Source: Pseudomonas putida (GTDB taxonomy: Bacteria; Pseudomonadota; Gammaproteobacteria; Pseudomonadales; Pseudomonadaceae). From it: 64,000 nucleotides of DNA. A program made the position numbers and the translations under genes. Shown one piece after another: positions 1-8,579 of this stretch. The notes below the pieces were generated by a model. It ran no database searches. It worked only from the letters and a program-made list of their open reading frames with translations, and had not been told where the DNA came from. Each line of letters starts with the position of its first letter. Position 1 is the stretch's first letter. The stretch spans positions 124,001 to 188,000 of the forward strand of contig NZ_MINI01000028.1 in assembly GCF_002906855.1 (NCBI RefSeq), given 5' to 3'.

Positions 1-2
1 AC

Positions 3-143
3 GGCATCGGCCAGGCCCGAGCCTTCACCATCAGCAGTTCCGAGCAGGTTCCTATTCCCATCTACGGTGTGGTGGTGGCGCAACCGCGTGCGCTGCCGGC
101 CGGGCTGTACCGTGACACCCTGAGAGTGACTTTGGACTGGTAA
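3..143 (+). CDS. Spore coat U (Csu-type) pilin subunit, C-terminal fragment
   Basis: This is the last 46 codons of a gene that begins before the window. The visible tail runs GIGQARAFTI to LPAGLYRDTLRVTLDW and stop. It has the same ending pattern (IYG, then LPAG.Y.D.., then a final aromatic residue) as the two complete SCPU-domain proteins downstream, so it is a secreted pilin subunit of a Csu-type chaperone-usher fimbria. The next subunit gene starts 19 bases after its stop, which fits one operon. The N terminus and signal peptide cannot be seen. Confidence 0.8.
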   Translation, partial: GIGQARAFTISSSEQVPIPIYGVVVAQPRALPAGLYRDTLRVTLDW

Positions 144-162
144 ACGACGCAAGGAGACTCCG

Positions 163-696
163 ATGCGAACGACTTTCACCCGTTGCATGCTCGCCGGCCT
201 CGGCCTGGCCATGGCAGCTCACACCCAGGCCGCCACGGTGACCGGGACCATCACCTCGACCTTGACCCTGACCTCGGCATGCCAGGTCAATGGCGCTGGC
301 GGCACCTCAGGGTTGAACTTCGGTGCCCTGAACTTCGGCACCCAGGAAGCCCTGTTCACCACGGCCAACGCCCAGGTGCTGGGTGGCGGCGGTGGCGCCA
401 TGAGCATCCTCTGCTCGGCCGGCACGGTACCGGCGATCCGCGTGCGTGCTGGGTCCCATGACGGCCAGTCGACTGGCGGTACGCGTGCGCTGGCCGACGG
501 CGCCGGCAATTTCGTGCCCTACGACTTCTACACCGATGCCGGGCGCACTACGTTGCTGGCCATCGACGGCACCATCACCTTGCCGACCAGCACCGGCGTG
601 GCGCAGACCGTCAACCTGTATGGCCAGGCGCGCGGCAAGGCCGGCCTGCCGGCAGGGACGTACACCGACACGGTGGCGGTCGAGCTGTCGTTCTGA
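163..696 (+). CDS. Spore coat U domain pilin subunit (Csu-type)
   Basis: This 177-residue secreted protein of the spore coat U (SCPU) family is a building block of archaic Csu-type chaperone-usher pili used in surface attachment and biofilm formation. A signal peptide is clear: MRTTFTRCMLAGLGLAMAAH followed by a cleavage region near TQAA. The mature part has the family's early cysteine (SACQVN), the L.FG..NFG stretch and the closing IYG-like, LPAGTYTDTVAVELSF donor/acceptor strand pattern. AAGGAG lies 7 bases before the ATG and fixes the start. It is the second of six genes in the operon. Which of the csuA or csuB paralogues it corresponds to cannot be decided here, so no symbol is given. Confidence 0.88.
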   Translation: MRTTFTRCMLAGLGLAMAAHTQAATVTGTITSTLTLTSACQVNGAGGTSGLNFGALNFGTQEALFTTANAQVLGGGGGAMSILCSAGTVPAIRVRAGSHDGQSTGGTRALADGAGNFVPYDFYTDAGRTTLLAIDGTITLPTSTGVAQTVNLYGQARGKAGLPAGTYTDTVAVELSF

Positions 697-711
697 GCCC
701 GGTTCGCCGCC

Positions 712-1215
712 ATGCGCGCCTGGCTCGGTGGTTGCCTGACGGGGCTCGGCCTGTTGCTGGCCACGCCTCTGGATGCGGCGACCAGCAGTACTTTCCAGGT
801 GAGCGCGCAGATCGTTGCCGGTTGCCTGGTGGTGGGTGGGGTGACCAGCTATGGCGTGCTCGATTTCGGCACCCAGTCGGCGCTGTCCACCGGCATTCTC
901 AGTACCTCGCTGGGCGGTACCACGGTGACCTTCCAGTGCACCCCCGGGGTGACCCTGAACATGAGCCTGGACGGTGGCCAGAACAGCGCCAGTGGTACGC
1001 GCAACCTCAAACGCACGGGCGGCACGCAGGTGCTGGCCTACCAGTTGTACCAGGACGCAGCTTACAGCCAGGCCCTGGGCATTGGCCAGAGCGTGGCGGT
1101 GAGCTACACCGACGCCACGGCCATCAAGTTGCCGGTGTATGGCCGTACCCAGTTGCCCGGCACCTTGCCGGCCGGGACCTACACCGATGTGGTGCAAGTA
1201 TCGGTGACCTGGTGA
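712..1215 (+). CDS. Spore coat U domain pilin subunit (Csu-type)
   Basis: This 167-residue SCPU-family secreted pilin subunit has a signal peptide from MRAWLGGCLTGLGLLLATPL to an Ala-rich cleavage site near residue 23. The mature chain carries the early Cys (AGCLVVGG), LDFGTQSAL, a central FQCTPGV with the second Cys, and the closing PVYGRTQLPGTLPAGTYTD block. It starts 15 bases after the previous subunit gene and has only a weak ribosome site, so translational coupling is likely. It probably polymerises with the neighbouring subunits using the chaperone and usher encoded directly downstream. Confidence 0.88.
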   Translation: MRAWLGGCLTGLGLLLATPLDAATSSTFQVSAQIVAGCLVVGGVTSYGVLDFGTQSALSTGILSTSLGGTTVTFQCTPGVTLNMSLDGGQNSASGTRNLKRTGGTQVLAYQLYQDAAYSQALGIGQSVAVSYTDATAIKLPVYGRTQLPGTLPAGTYTDVVQVSVTW

Positions 1216-1255
1216 ACACACCAGCACCCAAGAAAAAGAGACCAAGGAGAGCGGT

Positions 1256-2032
1256 ATGGGGGTAGGCGCGAAGTGGGCGCAAGGTGTGATCGGTTTGTTG
1301 CTGTTGGCGAGCCTGCCGGCGGGGGCAGCCACCTCGGTGCTGATCTGGCCGATCGACCCGGTGCTGGAGGCTGACCAGAAGGCCGGTGCGCTGTGGCTGG
1401 AGAACCGTGGCACGGCGCCGGCGAGTCTGCAGGTGCGGGTGTTCGCCTGGCGCCAAGGCGACTACCAGGAACAGTTCCAGGCCCAACGCGAAATCATCGG
1501 CAGCCCGCCTGTAGCCACCATTCCCCCGGGGCAGAAGCAACTGATCCGCCTGACCCGCACTGGCAGCTCGCCGGTCGGCCAGGAGCAGGCCTACCGCATC
1601 ATCATCGATGAAATCCCTTCGCCATTGCCGACCGATGCCGCCAGTCAGGGCACCACGGCGGCGATCCGCCTGCAGATGCGCTATTCGGTGCCGCTGTTCG
1701 TCTATGGCGAAGGGCTGTGGGGCAAGGCCGACCCGCAAGGCAAGCGCAATGCCGACGGTGTCGGCAAGCCGCAGCTCAGCTGGCGCCCGGTGATGGTGCA
1801 AGGCAAGCCCTATGTGGAGATGCGCAATACCGGCCCGGTACATGCACGCCTGACCGATGTGGTGGTGCAGCACGGTGGCCAGGGTAAACCCTTGGCCGAA
1901 GGCCTGCTTGGCTATGTGCTGCCCGGTGCCAGCATGCGCTGGCCGGCACCGGTTGCGCCGAACGCTGGCAGCGTGATCAAGGGGAGGGTGAACGGTCAGG
2001 AAACGGCCGAAGCGATCCGGCAAGGGCAATGA
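1256..2032 (+). CDS. Periplasmic pilus assembly chaperone (CsuC-like)
   Basis: This 258-residue PapD-like periplasmic chaperone of the archaic (Csu) class binds SCPU pilins after secretion and hands them to the usher. An N-terminal signal peptide (GVIGLLLLASLPAGAA) is followed by two Ig-like domains. The first contains VLIWPIDPVLEADQKAGALW and the basic PPGQKQLIRLTR stretch typical of FimC/PapD chaperones. The second ends near residue 250. AAGGAGAG lies just before the ATG. The usher gene begins 12 bases after its stop, so the two are almost certainly co-transcribed. Confidence 0.9.
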   Translation: MGVGAKWAQGVIGLLLLASLPAGAATSVLIWPIDPVLEADQKAGALWLENRGTAPASLQVRVFAWRQGDYQEQFQAQREIIGSPPVATIPPGQKQLIRLTRTGSSPVGQEQAYRIIIDEIPSPLPTDAASQGTTAAIRLQMRYSVPLFVYGEGLWGKADPQGKRNADGVGKPQLSWRPVMVQGKPYVEMRNTGPVHARLTDVVVQHGGQGKPLAEGLLGYVLPGASMRWPAPVAPNAGSVIKGRVNGQETAEAIRQGQ

Positions 2033-2044
2033 GCCCGCCGCTGA

Positions 2045-4438
2045 ATGAAGGGCAGGGGCCATGGAGGACCTGGCAATGGTCGGAATCCGTGTGTGAGATG
2101 GCTGTCGCGGGCTTCGCGCCGCTGGTGCCTGGGGCTGACCTTGTTCAGCCCCTGCCTGGTGCTGGCCGACGACCTGCCACCACCGCCCAGCGAAACCACT
2201 GCCATCGCCGACGCCACGCTGTACCTCGACCTGCTGGTGAACCAGATGCCCAGGGCTGAGCTGGTGCCCGTTCAGCAGCGTGCCGGCCGCCTGTTCCTGG
2301 ACAGCGACGTGCTGCGTGGCCTGGGTGTCAAGCTGCCGGGCAACCCGCAAGGTGAAGTGGCGCTGGACGCTGTGGCAGGCTTGCACACCGATTACGACAG
2401 CCAGAACCAGCGTTTGCTGCTGCAAGTGCCACCAGCCTGGCTGCCGGACCAGCAGGTCGGTGACCGTGGCCTGTACCCGGCCAGCGAGGCGCGCAGCAGC
2501 TTCGGCGCCTTGTTCAACTACGACCTGTACCTCAACGACACTGATGATGGCGGTTCCTACCTGGCCGCCTGGAACGAACTGCGCCTGTTCGACAGCTGGG
2601 GCACGTTCTCGACCACCGGCCAGTGGCGCCAGTCGTTCAACGGTGCGCAGAGCGATGCCAACCGCCAGGGCTTCCTGCGCTACGACACCACCTGGCGATT
2701 TACCGACGAGCAGCGCCTGCTGACCTATGAGGCCGGCGACTTCGTCACCGGGGCATTACCCTGGACCAGCTCGGTGCGGGTCGGAGGCATTCAATTGTCT
2801 CGTGACTTTGGCGCGCGTCCGGACCTGGTGACCTATCCCTTGCCGGCCTTTGCCGGCGAAGCGGCAGTGCCAACCTCGCTGGACCTGTTCATCAATGGCT
2901 ACAAGTCCAGCACCACCGAATTGCAGCCCGGTCCCTACACCCTGACCAACGTGCCGTTCATCAACGGCGCGGGCGAGGCAGTGGTGGTAACCACCGATGC
3001 CCTGGGCCGGCAGGTGTCCACTACCTTGCCGTTCTATGTCACCAGCAGCCTGTTGCAAAAAGGCCTGTCGGACTTCTCGGTGGCTGCCGGCAGCCTGCGC
3101 CGTGACTATGCCGTGGAAGATTTCGGCTACGGAACCGGCGTCGCCTCGGCCAGCCTGCGCCACGGCGTCAGCGACAGCTTTACCCTGGAAACCCACGTCG
3201 AAACCGCCGAGTCGCTGCTGCTCGGCGGCCTGGGCGGCAACATGCGCCTGGGCACTTTCGGCGTGCTCAATGCGGCCTTGGCGCAGAGCCGGTTCGAGGG
3301 GGAGCAGGGCCACCAGGTCGCCCTCGGCTACCAGTACAACAGCCAGCGCATCGGCTTCAGCTATCAGCGCCTGCAGCGGTACGGCGAGTACTCGGACCTG
3401 ACCCGGGTCGACCTCCCCGATATGCAACTGAGCCAGCGCAGCGAGCAGGTGACCCTGAGCGTCAACCTCGACCAGTACGGCAGCCTCGGCGCCGGCTATT
3501 TCGATGTGCGCGCTGGCGACGACACGCGCACCCGGTTGATCAACCTGAGCTGGAGCAAGCCGCTGTGGGGCAACAGCAGCCTGTACCTGTCGGCCAACCG
3601 CGAGGTCGGCGACAGCAGCTGGGCGGTACAGGCGCAGGTGGTGATTCCGTTCGACTTCGGCAGCACCCTGGCGGTGAGCACCGAACGCAGCAAAGATGGA
3701 GAAAGCCTGCAACGGGTCAACTACAGCCGCGCCGTGCCGGTGGGCGGTGGCGTCGGCTACAACCTCGGCTATGCCAGCGGCAGCGACCGCGATGCCTACC
3801 ACCAGGCCGACGTCACCTGGCGCCTGCAATCGGTGCAGTTGCAGGCCGGGGTGTACGGCAGCAGCGGCGAGATGACCCGCTGGGCCGACGCCAGTGGCTC
3901 GTTGGTGTGGATGGACGCCGGGATATTCGCCGCCAACCGCATCGACGATGCCTTCGTGGTGGTCAGCACCAGTGGCTACGCCGACGTGCCGGTGCGTTAC
4001 GAAAACCAGGAAATCGGCCGCACCGACCGTAGCGGCCACCTGCTGGTGCCGTACAGCAGCGGCTACTACCGCGGCAAGTACGAGATCGACCCGATGAACC
4101 TGCCGCCTGATGTGTTGGCTGCCGAGGTGGAGCAACGGGTGGCGGTGCGCCGCGGTAGCGGCTACCTGCTGGAGTTCCCGCTCAAGCGCGTGCTGGCGGC
4201 GAGCATCGAGTTGGTCGATAGCCATCAGCAACCGCTGAAGCTCGGCAGTACGGTCACCCACCAGGAAAGCGACAGCCAGGCGGTGGTCGGTTGGGATGGC
4301 TTGGTGTACCTGGAGAACCTGTCGCCGCACAACCGCCTGCAGGTGGCGTTGGAGGGGGGCGGGCAGTGCCAGGTCGAATTCGATCTGCCGGAATCGGCAG
4401 GCTCGATTCCGCTGATTGGTCCGCTGGTATGCAGATGA
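2045..4438 (+). CDS. Outer membrane fimbrial usher (CsuD-like)
   Basis: This is an outer-membrane usher of up to 797 residues that accepts chaperone-subunit complexes and secretes the growing Csu pilus. The order is signal peptide, N-terminal domain (residues about 45-150), a long beta-barrel with plug (SLDLFINGYKSSTTELQPGP region), and C-terminal domains with the usher signature DVPVRYENQEIGRTDRSGHL. Length and motifs fit the archaic FimD/PapC-related family. The start is uncertain: the 2045 ATG gives an unusually long charged leader before the hydrophobic segment near residue 30, and a GTG at 2093 would give a more ordinary signal peptide, but neither has a good ribosome site. The stop overlaps the start of the adhesin gene. 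Confidence 0.9.
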   Translation: MKGRGHGGPGNGRNPCVRWLSRASRRWCLGLTLFSPCLVLADDLPPPPSETTAIADATLYLDLLVNQMPRAELVPVQQRAGRLFLDSDVLRGLGVKLPGNPQGEVALDAVAGLHTDYDSQNQRLLLQVPPAWLPDQQVGDRGLYPASEARSSFGALFNYDLYLNDTDDGGSYLAAWNELRLFDSWGTFSTTGQWRQSFNGAQSDANRQGFLRYDTTWRFTDEQRLLTYEAGDFVTGALPWTSSVRVGGIQLSRDFGARPDLVTYPLPAFAGEAAVPTSLDLFINGYKSSTTELQPGPYTLTNVPFINGAGEAVVVTTDALGRQVSTTLPFYVTSSLLQKGLSDFSVAAGSLRRDYAVEDFGYGTGVASASLRHGVSDSFTLETHVETAESLLLGGLGGNMRLGTFGVLNAALAQSRFEGEQGHQVALGYQYNSQRIGFSYQRLQRYGEYSDLTRVDLPDMQLSQRSEQVTLSVNLDQYGSLGAGYFDVRAGDDTRTRLINLSWSKPLWGNSSLYLSANREVGDSSWAVQAQVVIPFDFGSTLAVSTERSKDGESLQRVNYSRAVPVGGGVGYNLGYASGSDRDAYHQADVTWRLQSVQLQAGVYGSSGEMTRWADASGSLVWMDAGIFAANRIDDAFVVVSTSGYADVPVRYENQEIGRTDRSGHLLVPYSSGYYRGKYEIDPMNLPPDVLAAEVEQRVAVRRGSGYLLEFPLKRVLAASIELVDSHQQPLKLGSTVTHQESDSQAVVGWDGLVYLENLSPHNRLQVALEGGGQCQVEFDLPESAGSIPLIGPLVCR

Positions 4439-5394
4439 AAGGCCTGTTGTGCAGCCTGCTGCTGCTGCCGGCTGGATCGGCCTGGGCGCTGTGCTCGTCG
4501 GTGGCAACCCAGCCAGCGGGATTCGGCACGGTCAACTCGACCCTGGTGCGTACCACGGTACAGAGCGCGTCAAGCACCAACGCCGGGTTGCAGTGCACCG
4601 GGTCGCTACTGAGCCTGCTCAGCTCCACCGACCACTTCTACGCCACCATCACGCCCGCCACTGGTGGACTGGTCGGCCCTACCGGCGACGTCATTCCGTA
4701 CACCCTGTACGCCGACAACAGCACCAGCTATCCGATCACCCGCGGCGTTGCCTTTGACTTCGCCCGTAATGGCATCCTCGATCTGCTGGGGTTGCTAAAT
4801 GGCACCACACCCAAGTCCGTGCCGCTGTACATGAGGACCCAGGTCGGCAGCAACGTCGCCGCAGGTTTGTACCAGGAGACCCTGACCATCGCCTGGAGCT
4901 GGAACTACTGCTCGGGGATCGGCGTTGGCAGCATCTGCCTGGGGCGCGACATAGGTTCGGGCAGCCAGACCCTGAGCGTAAGCCTGACGGTCAGCAACGA
5001 TTGCCAGATCACCACGCCCAACATCAGCTTCGGCAGCGCGCCGGTAGTGGCGGGGTTCGGTACCGTGAGCCAAAGCGTGAGTCTGTCGTGCACCAAGGGG
5101 AGTGCCTACACAGTGGGCTTGAACGATGGGGAGAATGTGTCGGGCGGGCGGCGGCGGATGAAGTCCACGGCCGGCAACTACCTGGCCTATGACATCTTCA
5201 AGAGCGCCGGTACCGTGCGCTGGGGCTCGCTGACCACGGCCAGGCGCTCCAGCAGCGATGCCGATGTGAACCCCGGAAACGGGACCGGGACGGGGAGCCA
5301 GGTGTTCAACTACAACGCCAAGGTCTATACCGACCAGGCGACACCGCCAGCGGCGAGTTACCTCGACAATGTGATTCTTGATGTGCAGTTCTGA
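4429..5394 (+). CDS. Two-domain spore coat U tip adhesin (CsuE-like)
   Basis: This secreted protein of about 321 residues has two SCPU domains in tandem. The first runs from about residue 20 to 160 and the second, starting NDCQITTPNISFGSAPVV, from about 185 to the end. Two-domain SCPU proteins encoded last in Csu operons are the tip adhesins (CsuE in Acinetobacter). The signal peptide is KGLLCSLLLLPAGSAWA. Two in-frame ATGs are possible, at 4429 and 4435. The second overlaps the usher stop as ATGA, which points to translational coupling. A REP pair follows the stop, consistent with the end of the operon. Confidence 0.87.
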   Translation: MQMKGLLCSLLLLPAGSAWALCSSVATQPAGFGTVNSTLVRTTVQSASSTNAGLQCTGSLLSLLSSTDHFYATITPATGGLVGPTGDVIPYTLYADNSTSYPITRGVAFDFARNGILDLLGLLNGTTPKSVPLYMRTQVGSNVAAGLYQETLTIAWSWNYCSGIGVGSICLGRDIGSGSQTLSVSLTVSNDCQITTPNISFGSAPVVAGFGTVSQSVSLSCTKGSAYTVGLNDGENVSGGRRRMKSTAGNYLAYDIFKSAGTVRWGSLTTARRSSSDADVNPGNGTGTGSQVFNYNAKVYTDQATPPAASYLDNVILDVQF

Positions 5395-5411
5395 GGGGGC
5401 AGTCCTGTGCT

Positions 5412-5508
5412 GGCCTCTTCGCGGGACAAGCCCGCTCCTGCACGAGCCGCGTCGCCCTCAAGCGCTGCGCGGTCCCTGTAGGAGCGGGCTTGCCCCGCGA
5501 AGAGGCCG
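5412..5508. repeat. Convergent pair of P. putida-type REP elements
   Basis: Two inverted copies of about 31 bases (5412-5442 and 5478-5508) share the core CGGGCTTGCCCCGCGAAGAG and its complement. They match the widespread 35-bp REP family of P. putida. The pair sits between the convergent ends of the pilus operon and the carboxypeptidase gene, a typical location, and can fold as two hairpins that may protect or end transcripts. Confidence 0.85.
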
Positions 5509-5515
5509 AACCTGC

Positions 5516-6664
5516 TCAGCGCAGGTCGTCGACCATCTTCAGCAAGGTCTCCAGCACCGCCCCGGCCAACGCCTTGGACCGCGCCCCTGACCACTGGGCC
5601 ACCGGCTCCGGCGCATCGTCATGGTCCTTGAACGGCATCTCCAGGGTCAGCGACAGGCAGTCATAGGCCATCCCCACCGCATTGCACGCCAGCGTGGTAT
5701 TCGCCTGGCCCGGCTCGTCCCGGGTATAGCCATGCACCGTCTGGAAGTCCTGGGTCACGCTGCACAAGGTCGTGCGGAACTGCTCTTCCAGCTTGGCCAG
5801 CCGCGGCGTGTACCCTGGGTTGCCCTCACAGGCCGCCGTGAACACATGGGGGATTTCCTCGTCCCCATGCACATCGATGAACGCATCCACGCCGTACTGC
5901 TTCATCTGCGCCTGGGCGAAGAACACCTCCGGGCTGAACTCGACACTGGCATCCTGCCACGCCCGGTTCAGGTCCTTGCCCTTGAAATTGGTGCGCAGGT
6001 GGCCGAGGAAGGCGCCGTCCGGGTTCATGTTCGGGATCAGGTACAGGTCGGCCTTTTCCAGCAGTTTCTGAACGGTTGGGTCATTGGCTTGCAGCCGGTC
6101 GATCACCCCTTCCATGAACCACTCGGCCATGTGCTCGCCCGGGTGCTGCTGGGCAATCAGCCACAGCTTGCGCTTGCCCGCCGCGCCGTCGCCTGCGCGC
6201 AGCAGCGGGATATCCCGCCCTTGCACGCTTCGGCCGTGGGCCAGCAGCTCGACGCCAGAGATCTGCTGGGCACGTTCGATCAGCTGGTTGTGGCGGGCAC
6301 GCTGGTAGGGCTCGAAGTAGGCGAACCAGACCTGCTCCTGCTCGGCCTTGAGCTCGAACGACAGCGCCTTGCCATCGAACTGGCTCGGCACGCGGAACCA
6401 GGTCTGCTGGTCGTAGGAGGCCACGGCGTTGTAGCCGCTCCAGGCGTTCTTGTAGGAAGACTCGCTGGCGTTGTCCAGGCTGAAGCGATGGACCTGACCC
6501 GGGGTGAGGCCGCTGACCTTGAAGTGGAACCACTGGAAGTGGCCGCTGTTCGTGTCCGGGCGGATGGCCAGGTGCACCTGGGCCGGGTTGCTGGCATCCA
6601 GGACCTGGATGTTGCCGGAATCGAAATCGCAGTCGATTTGCAGGGGGGACAGCGTCACGGTCAT
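5516..6664 (-). CDS. M14-family zinc carboxypeptidase
   Basis: This 382-residue protein has an N-terminal beta domain (about 1-120, beginning TVTLSPLQIDCDFDSGNI) and an M14 peptidase domain. Zinc ligands are visible as HPGE in AQQHPGEHMAEWFMEG and a later His in FIDVHGDEEIPHVF. There is no signal peptide, so it belongs with the cytosolic M14 carboxypeptidases, whose eukaryotic relatives trim polyglutamate or C-terminal tails. The bacterial substrate is not known to me. AAGGAG lies 8-9 bases before the ATG. It is a stand-alone gene, convergent with the pilus operon and divergent from the MFS gene. Confidence 0.85.
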   Translation of the reverse strand: MTVTLSPLQIDCDFDSGNIQVLDASNPAQVHLAIRPDTNSGHFQWFHFKVSGLTPGQVHRFSLDNASESSYKNAWSGYNAVASYDQQTWFRVPSQFDGKALSFELKAEQEQVWFAYFEPYQRARHNQLIERAQQISGVELLAHGRSVQGRDIPLLRAGDGAAGKRKLWLIAQQHPGEHMAEWFMEGVIDRLQANDPTVQKLLEKADLYLIPNMNPDGAFLGHLRTNFKGKDLNRAWQDASVEFSPEVFFAQAQMKQYGVDAFIDVHGDEEIPHVFTAACEGNPGYTPRLAKLEEQFRTTLCSVTQDFQTVHGYTRDEPGQANTTLACNAVGMAYDCLSLTLEMPFKDHDDAPEPVAQWSGARSKALAGAVLETLLKMVDDLR

Positions 6665-6861
6665 GGGCGGGCTCCTTGGGATTTGTTGTGGGGGTACTGT
6701 ACACCGCTTGAGAGGGACGTGTGGGGGTGAGTATTAGGCTCACGAAACTAGGGTGGTAGAAGTTTCCTACAGATATTTAGGGATATTCGCTCTGTATTTT
6801 GCCTTGTGCATCTTGCTCGAATACATCCTAGTTACTCCATTTGAAACTGAGGGTTGGCTAT

Positions 6862-8223
6862 ATGAATAGGCGAGGCGCTTCGCAGTCCACTAGGGATTAT
6901 GCTTTATTGCTCCTCCTCATCACTCTTCTGGGTGTATTCCCGCTAGATGTCATTTTGCCCTCTGTCCCTTTGTTGGCCCAGCACTTTGGTGTCGATGCAG
7001 GATACATTGCGTATTCGATCAGCCTGTTCGCTATCGGTGTGGCCATTTCTCAAACCATCATCGGCCCGCTTTCTGACCGGGTGGGGCGAAAGCGACTACT
7101 GATTGCTGGTCTGGTGGTTTCCGTTGCAGGTGCGGTGGGGTGCATCCTCACATCCAGTTACGAAGGCTTCATGGCTTTTCGTTTACTACAGGCGGTGGGA
7201 TGCGGGTGCTTCGTACTTAGCCAGGCGCTAGTGCAGGATAAGTTCAGTGGCCATCAGCGCAATGCGATGCGTATTTTGATGACCAGCGCAAGTGGCTTGT
7301 TTATTTCTTTGTCGCCGCTTGCAGGCAGCGTGCTCCAGCAGTATTTCGGGTGGGCAGGCAGCTTTCAGGTCTTTGTGGTGCTAGCCGTTGTTATGCTGGT
7401 GCTTGTCTTGAAGTTACTGCAAGAGAAGCCGATATCACCTGGCGGTGCAGGCGTATTGAGGAGTTATCAGGTTTTGCTCGAGGATCGCGCGTTTCTCGTA
7501 AGCTCGCTATTTTCGTGCATGGCATTCGCCTGCCATTTTTCATTTGTGGTCGTCTCCCCATTGCTACTCATCGAGCAACTTGGCCTGGCGGAGTTCGCCT
7601 TCTCCATGGTCTTTCTCGGATATGGGTTGGCCTACCTGATTGGCGGCTTCATTGCCAGCTGGCTGAACGGCCGCATCGCGATGCATGCGCAGGTGGGTTG
7701 GGGATTCGCACTCATCGGTCTGGCTGGGCTTGCGCTCTGCCTGGTTATCACCCTGCATGACCTTGGGGTTTTCAGCCTTCTGCTTCCTTTGGTGCTCTGT
7801 ACCATCGGTACAACCGTCGTGCGGCCATCGGCAACGAGCCATGCGCTGGGGTTACACCCGGAGCGTGCAGGTGCTGCGGCCTCGCTCAGGCCCAATACCC
7901 GAATAACAGTAGGGCAGCCAAGCCCAAACCAACCGCCACCGAACACCCACCCACCGAAATCGCTGCACGCCCTTGCTGATACCAGCCATCCTGCCCAAGC
8001 TCCCGCGCCGGGGCGAGCAGGCTGCGCCAGCGCAGTTCGGTGTCATGAAACGCTTGCAGGTGCGCAGGTGCCGCATCCAGCCAGCGGCGAAAATCGATGC
8101 GCTCGCACGATGTCACGTCTGGGCTCTGCAACCGCACATACCATTGCCCGGCCACACTGGCCAACGCATCCCCGCGTGGTTGCGCCACTTGCAGGGCCTG
8201 GTTCATGTTGCGTTCGATGCTGA
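6862..8223 (+). CDS. Bcr/CflA-type MFS transporter with 3' end lost (chimeric frame, probable pseudogene)
   Basis: From ATG 6862 the product reads as a Bcr/CflA drug/siderophore efflux MFS protein: a first membrane helix (YALLLLLITLLGVFPLDVIL), motif A GPLSDRVGRKRLL, and about ten membrane segments. Homology ends near residue 340 after ERAGAAASLR, inside the segment preceding the last two helices. From there the DNA is the antisense of the FecR-like gene. The frame merely stays open to 8223, adding a Pro/Ala-rich, non-membrane tail. Coding sequence here is visibly less GC-rich than its neighbours, which suggests transfer. The join lies at 7886-7888, the stop codon of the opposite gene. A working transporter is unlikely because helices 11-12 are missing. 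Confidence 0.7.
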   Translation: MNRRGASQSTRDYALLLLLITLLGVFPLDVILPSVPLLAQHFGVDAGYIAYSISLFAIGVAISQTIIGPLSDRVGRKRLLIAGLVVSVAGAVGCILTSSYEGFMAFRLLQAVGCGCFVLSQALVQDKFSGHQRNAMRILMTSASGLFISLSPLAGSVLQQYFGWAGSFQVFVVLAVVMLVLVLKLLQEKPISPGGAGVLRSYQVLLEDRAFLVSSLFSCMAFACHFSFVVVSPLLLIEQLGLAEFAFSMVFLGYGLAYLIGGFIASWLNGRIAMHAQVGWGFALIGLAGLALCLVITLHDLGVFSLLLPLVLCTIGTTVVRPSATSHALGLHPERAGAAASLRPNTRITVGQPSPNQPPPNTHPPKSLHALADTSHPAQAPAPGRAGCASAVRCHETLAGAQVPHPASGENRCARTMSRLGSATAHTIARPHWPTHPRVVAPLAGPGSCCVRC

Positions 8224-8401
8224 GCATCGGGAGGTCGAGGCGCTCGGCAATGCTGGCAAAGTCCAGCTGATCGAGGCGGTTGAGCAGGAACACTTGCTGC
8301 ACGCGCCGGGGCAGGCGCTTGAGTGCGAACAGCAGCGCAGTCTCGGCAGCCTGCTCGCTGGAAGGCGTGGGGTGCTCAAGGGGCAGCAGCAGACGGCTCA
8401 T
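7886..8401 (-). CDS. Sigma-region-4-like / DUF4880 (FecR N-domain) hybrid protein
   Basis: This 171-residue protein has three parts. Residues about 25-72 resemble sigma-70 region 4 of ECF factors (ALKRLPRRVQQVFLLNRLDQ, then FASIAERLDL). Residues about 82-128 look like the DUF4880 cytoplasmic domain of FecR anti-sigma factors (GQWYVRLQSPD, FRRWLDAAPAHLQAF). Residues about 145-170 form one membrane helix, and the protein stops right after it with no periplasmic FecR domain. This looks like a compact sigma/anti-sigma hybrid for iron signalling, but its function is unknown to me. AAGGAG is well placed before the ATG, and a Fur-box-like sequence lies about 65 bases upstream. Its stop codon coincides with the breakpoint of the MFS gene. 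Confidence 0.75.
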   Translation of the reverse strand: MSRLLLPLEHPTPSSEQAAETALLFALKRLPRRVQQVFLLNRLDQLDFASIAERLDLPMLSIERNMNQALQVAQPRGDALASVAGQWYVRLQSPDVTSCERIDFRRWLDAAPAHLQAFHDTELRWRSLLAPARELGQDGWYQQGRAAISVGGCSVAVGLGLAALLLFGYWA

Positions 8402-8465
8402 GGACAGCTCCTTGCTCGGGGTAGGGGTGGGGGCATCGTCCTTGATGCAGAAACAGCGTAGTCAA

Positions 8466-8484
8466 AACGAGATTGATTCTCAAG
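8466..8484 (-). promoter_or_regulatory. Candidate Fur box upstream of the sigma/FecR-like hybrid gene
   Basis: The minus strand reads TTGAGAATCAATCTCGTTTT. This is close to the TGAGAATnATTCTCA-type Fur boxes found before iron-starvation sigma genes in Pseudomonas. It lies about 65 bases upstream of the start at 8401, in promoter range. No binding evidence is available here. Confidence 0.55.
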
Positions 8485-8579
8485 TGCTGGTTCCGCAAAG
8501 ATTTGTAATGAGCATTCACGCTCTGAAACACTTTTGCTATCATGCGCGCCATCAACGATCTTCATTAGCCTGAAGAGCC

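Noticed and set aside
7889..8223. The tail of the MFS frame as a real protein domain
   Set aside because: It is exactly antisense to the sigma/FecR-like gene, Pro/Ala/His-rich and has no membrane helices, so it is a chance read-through.
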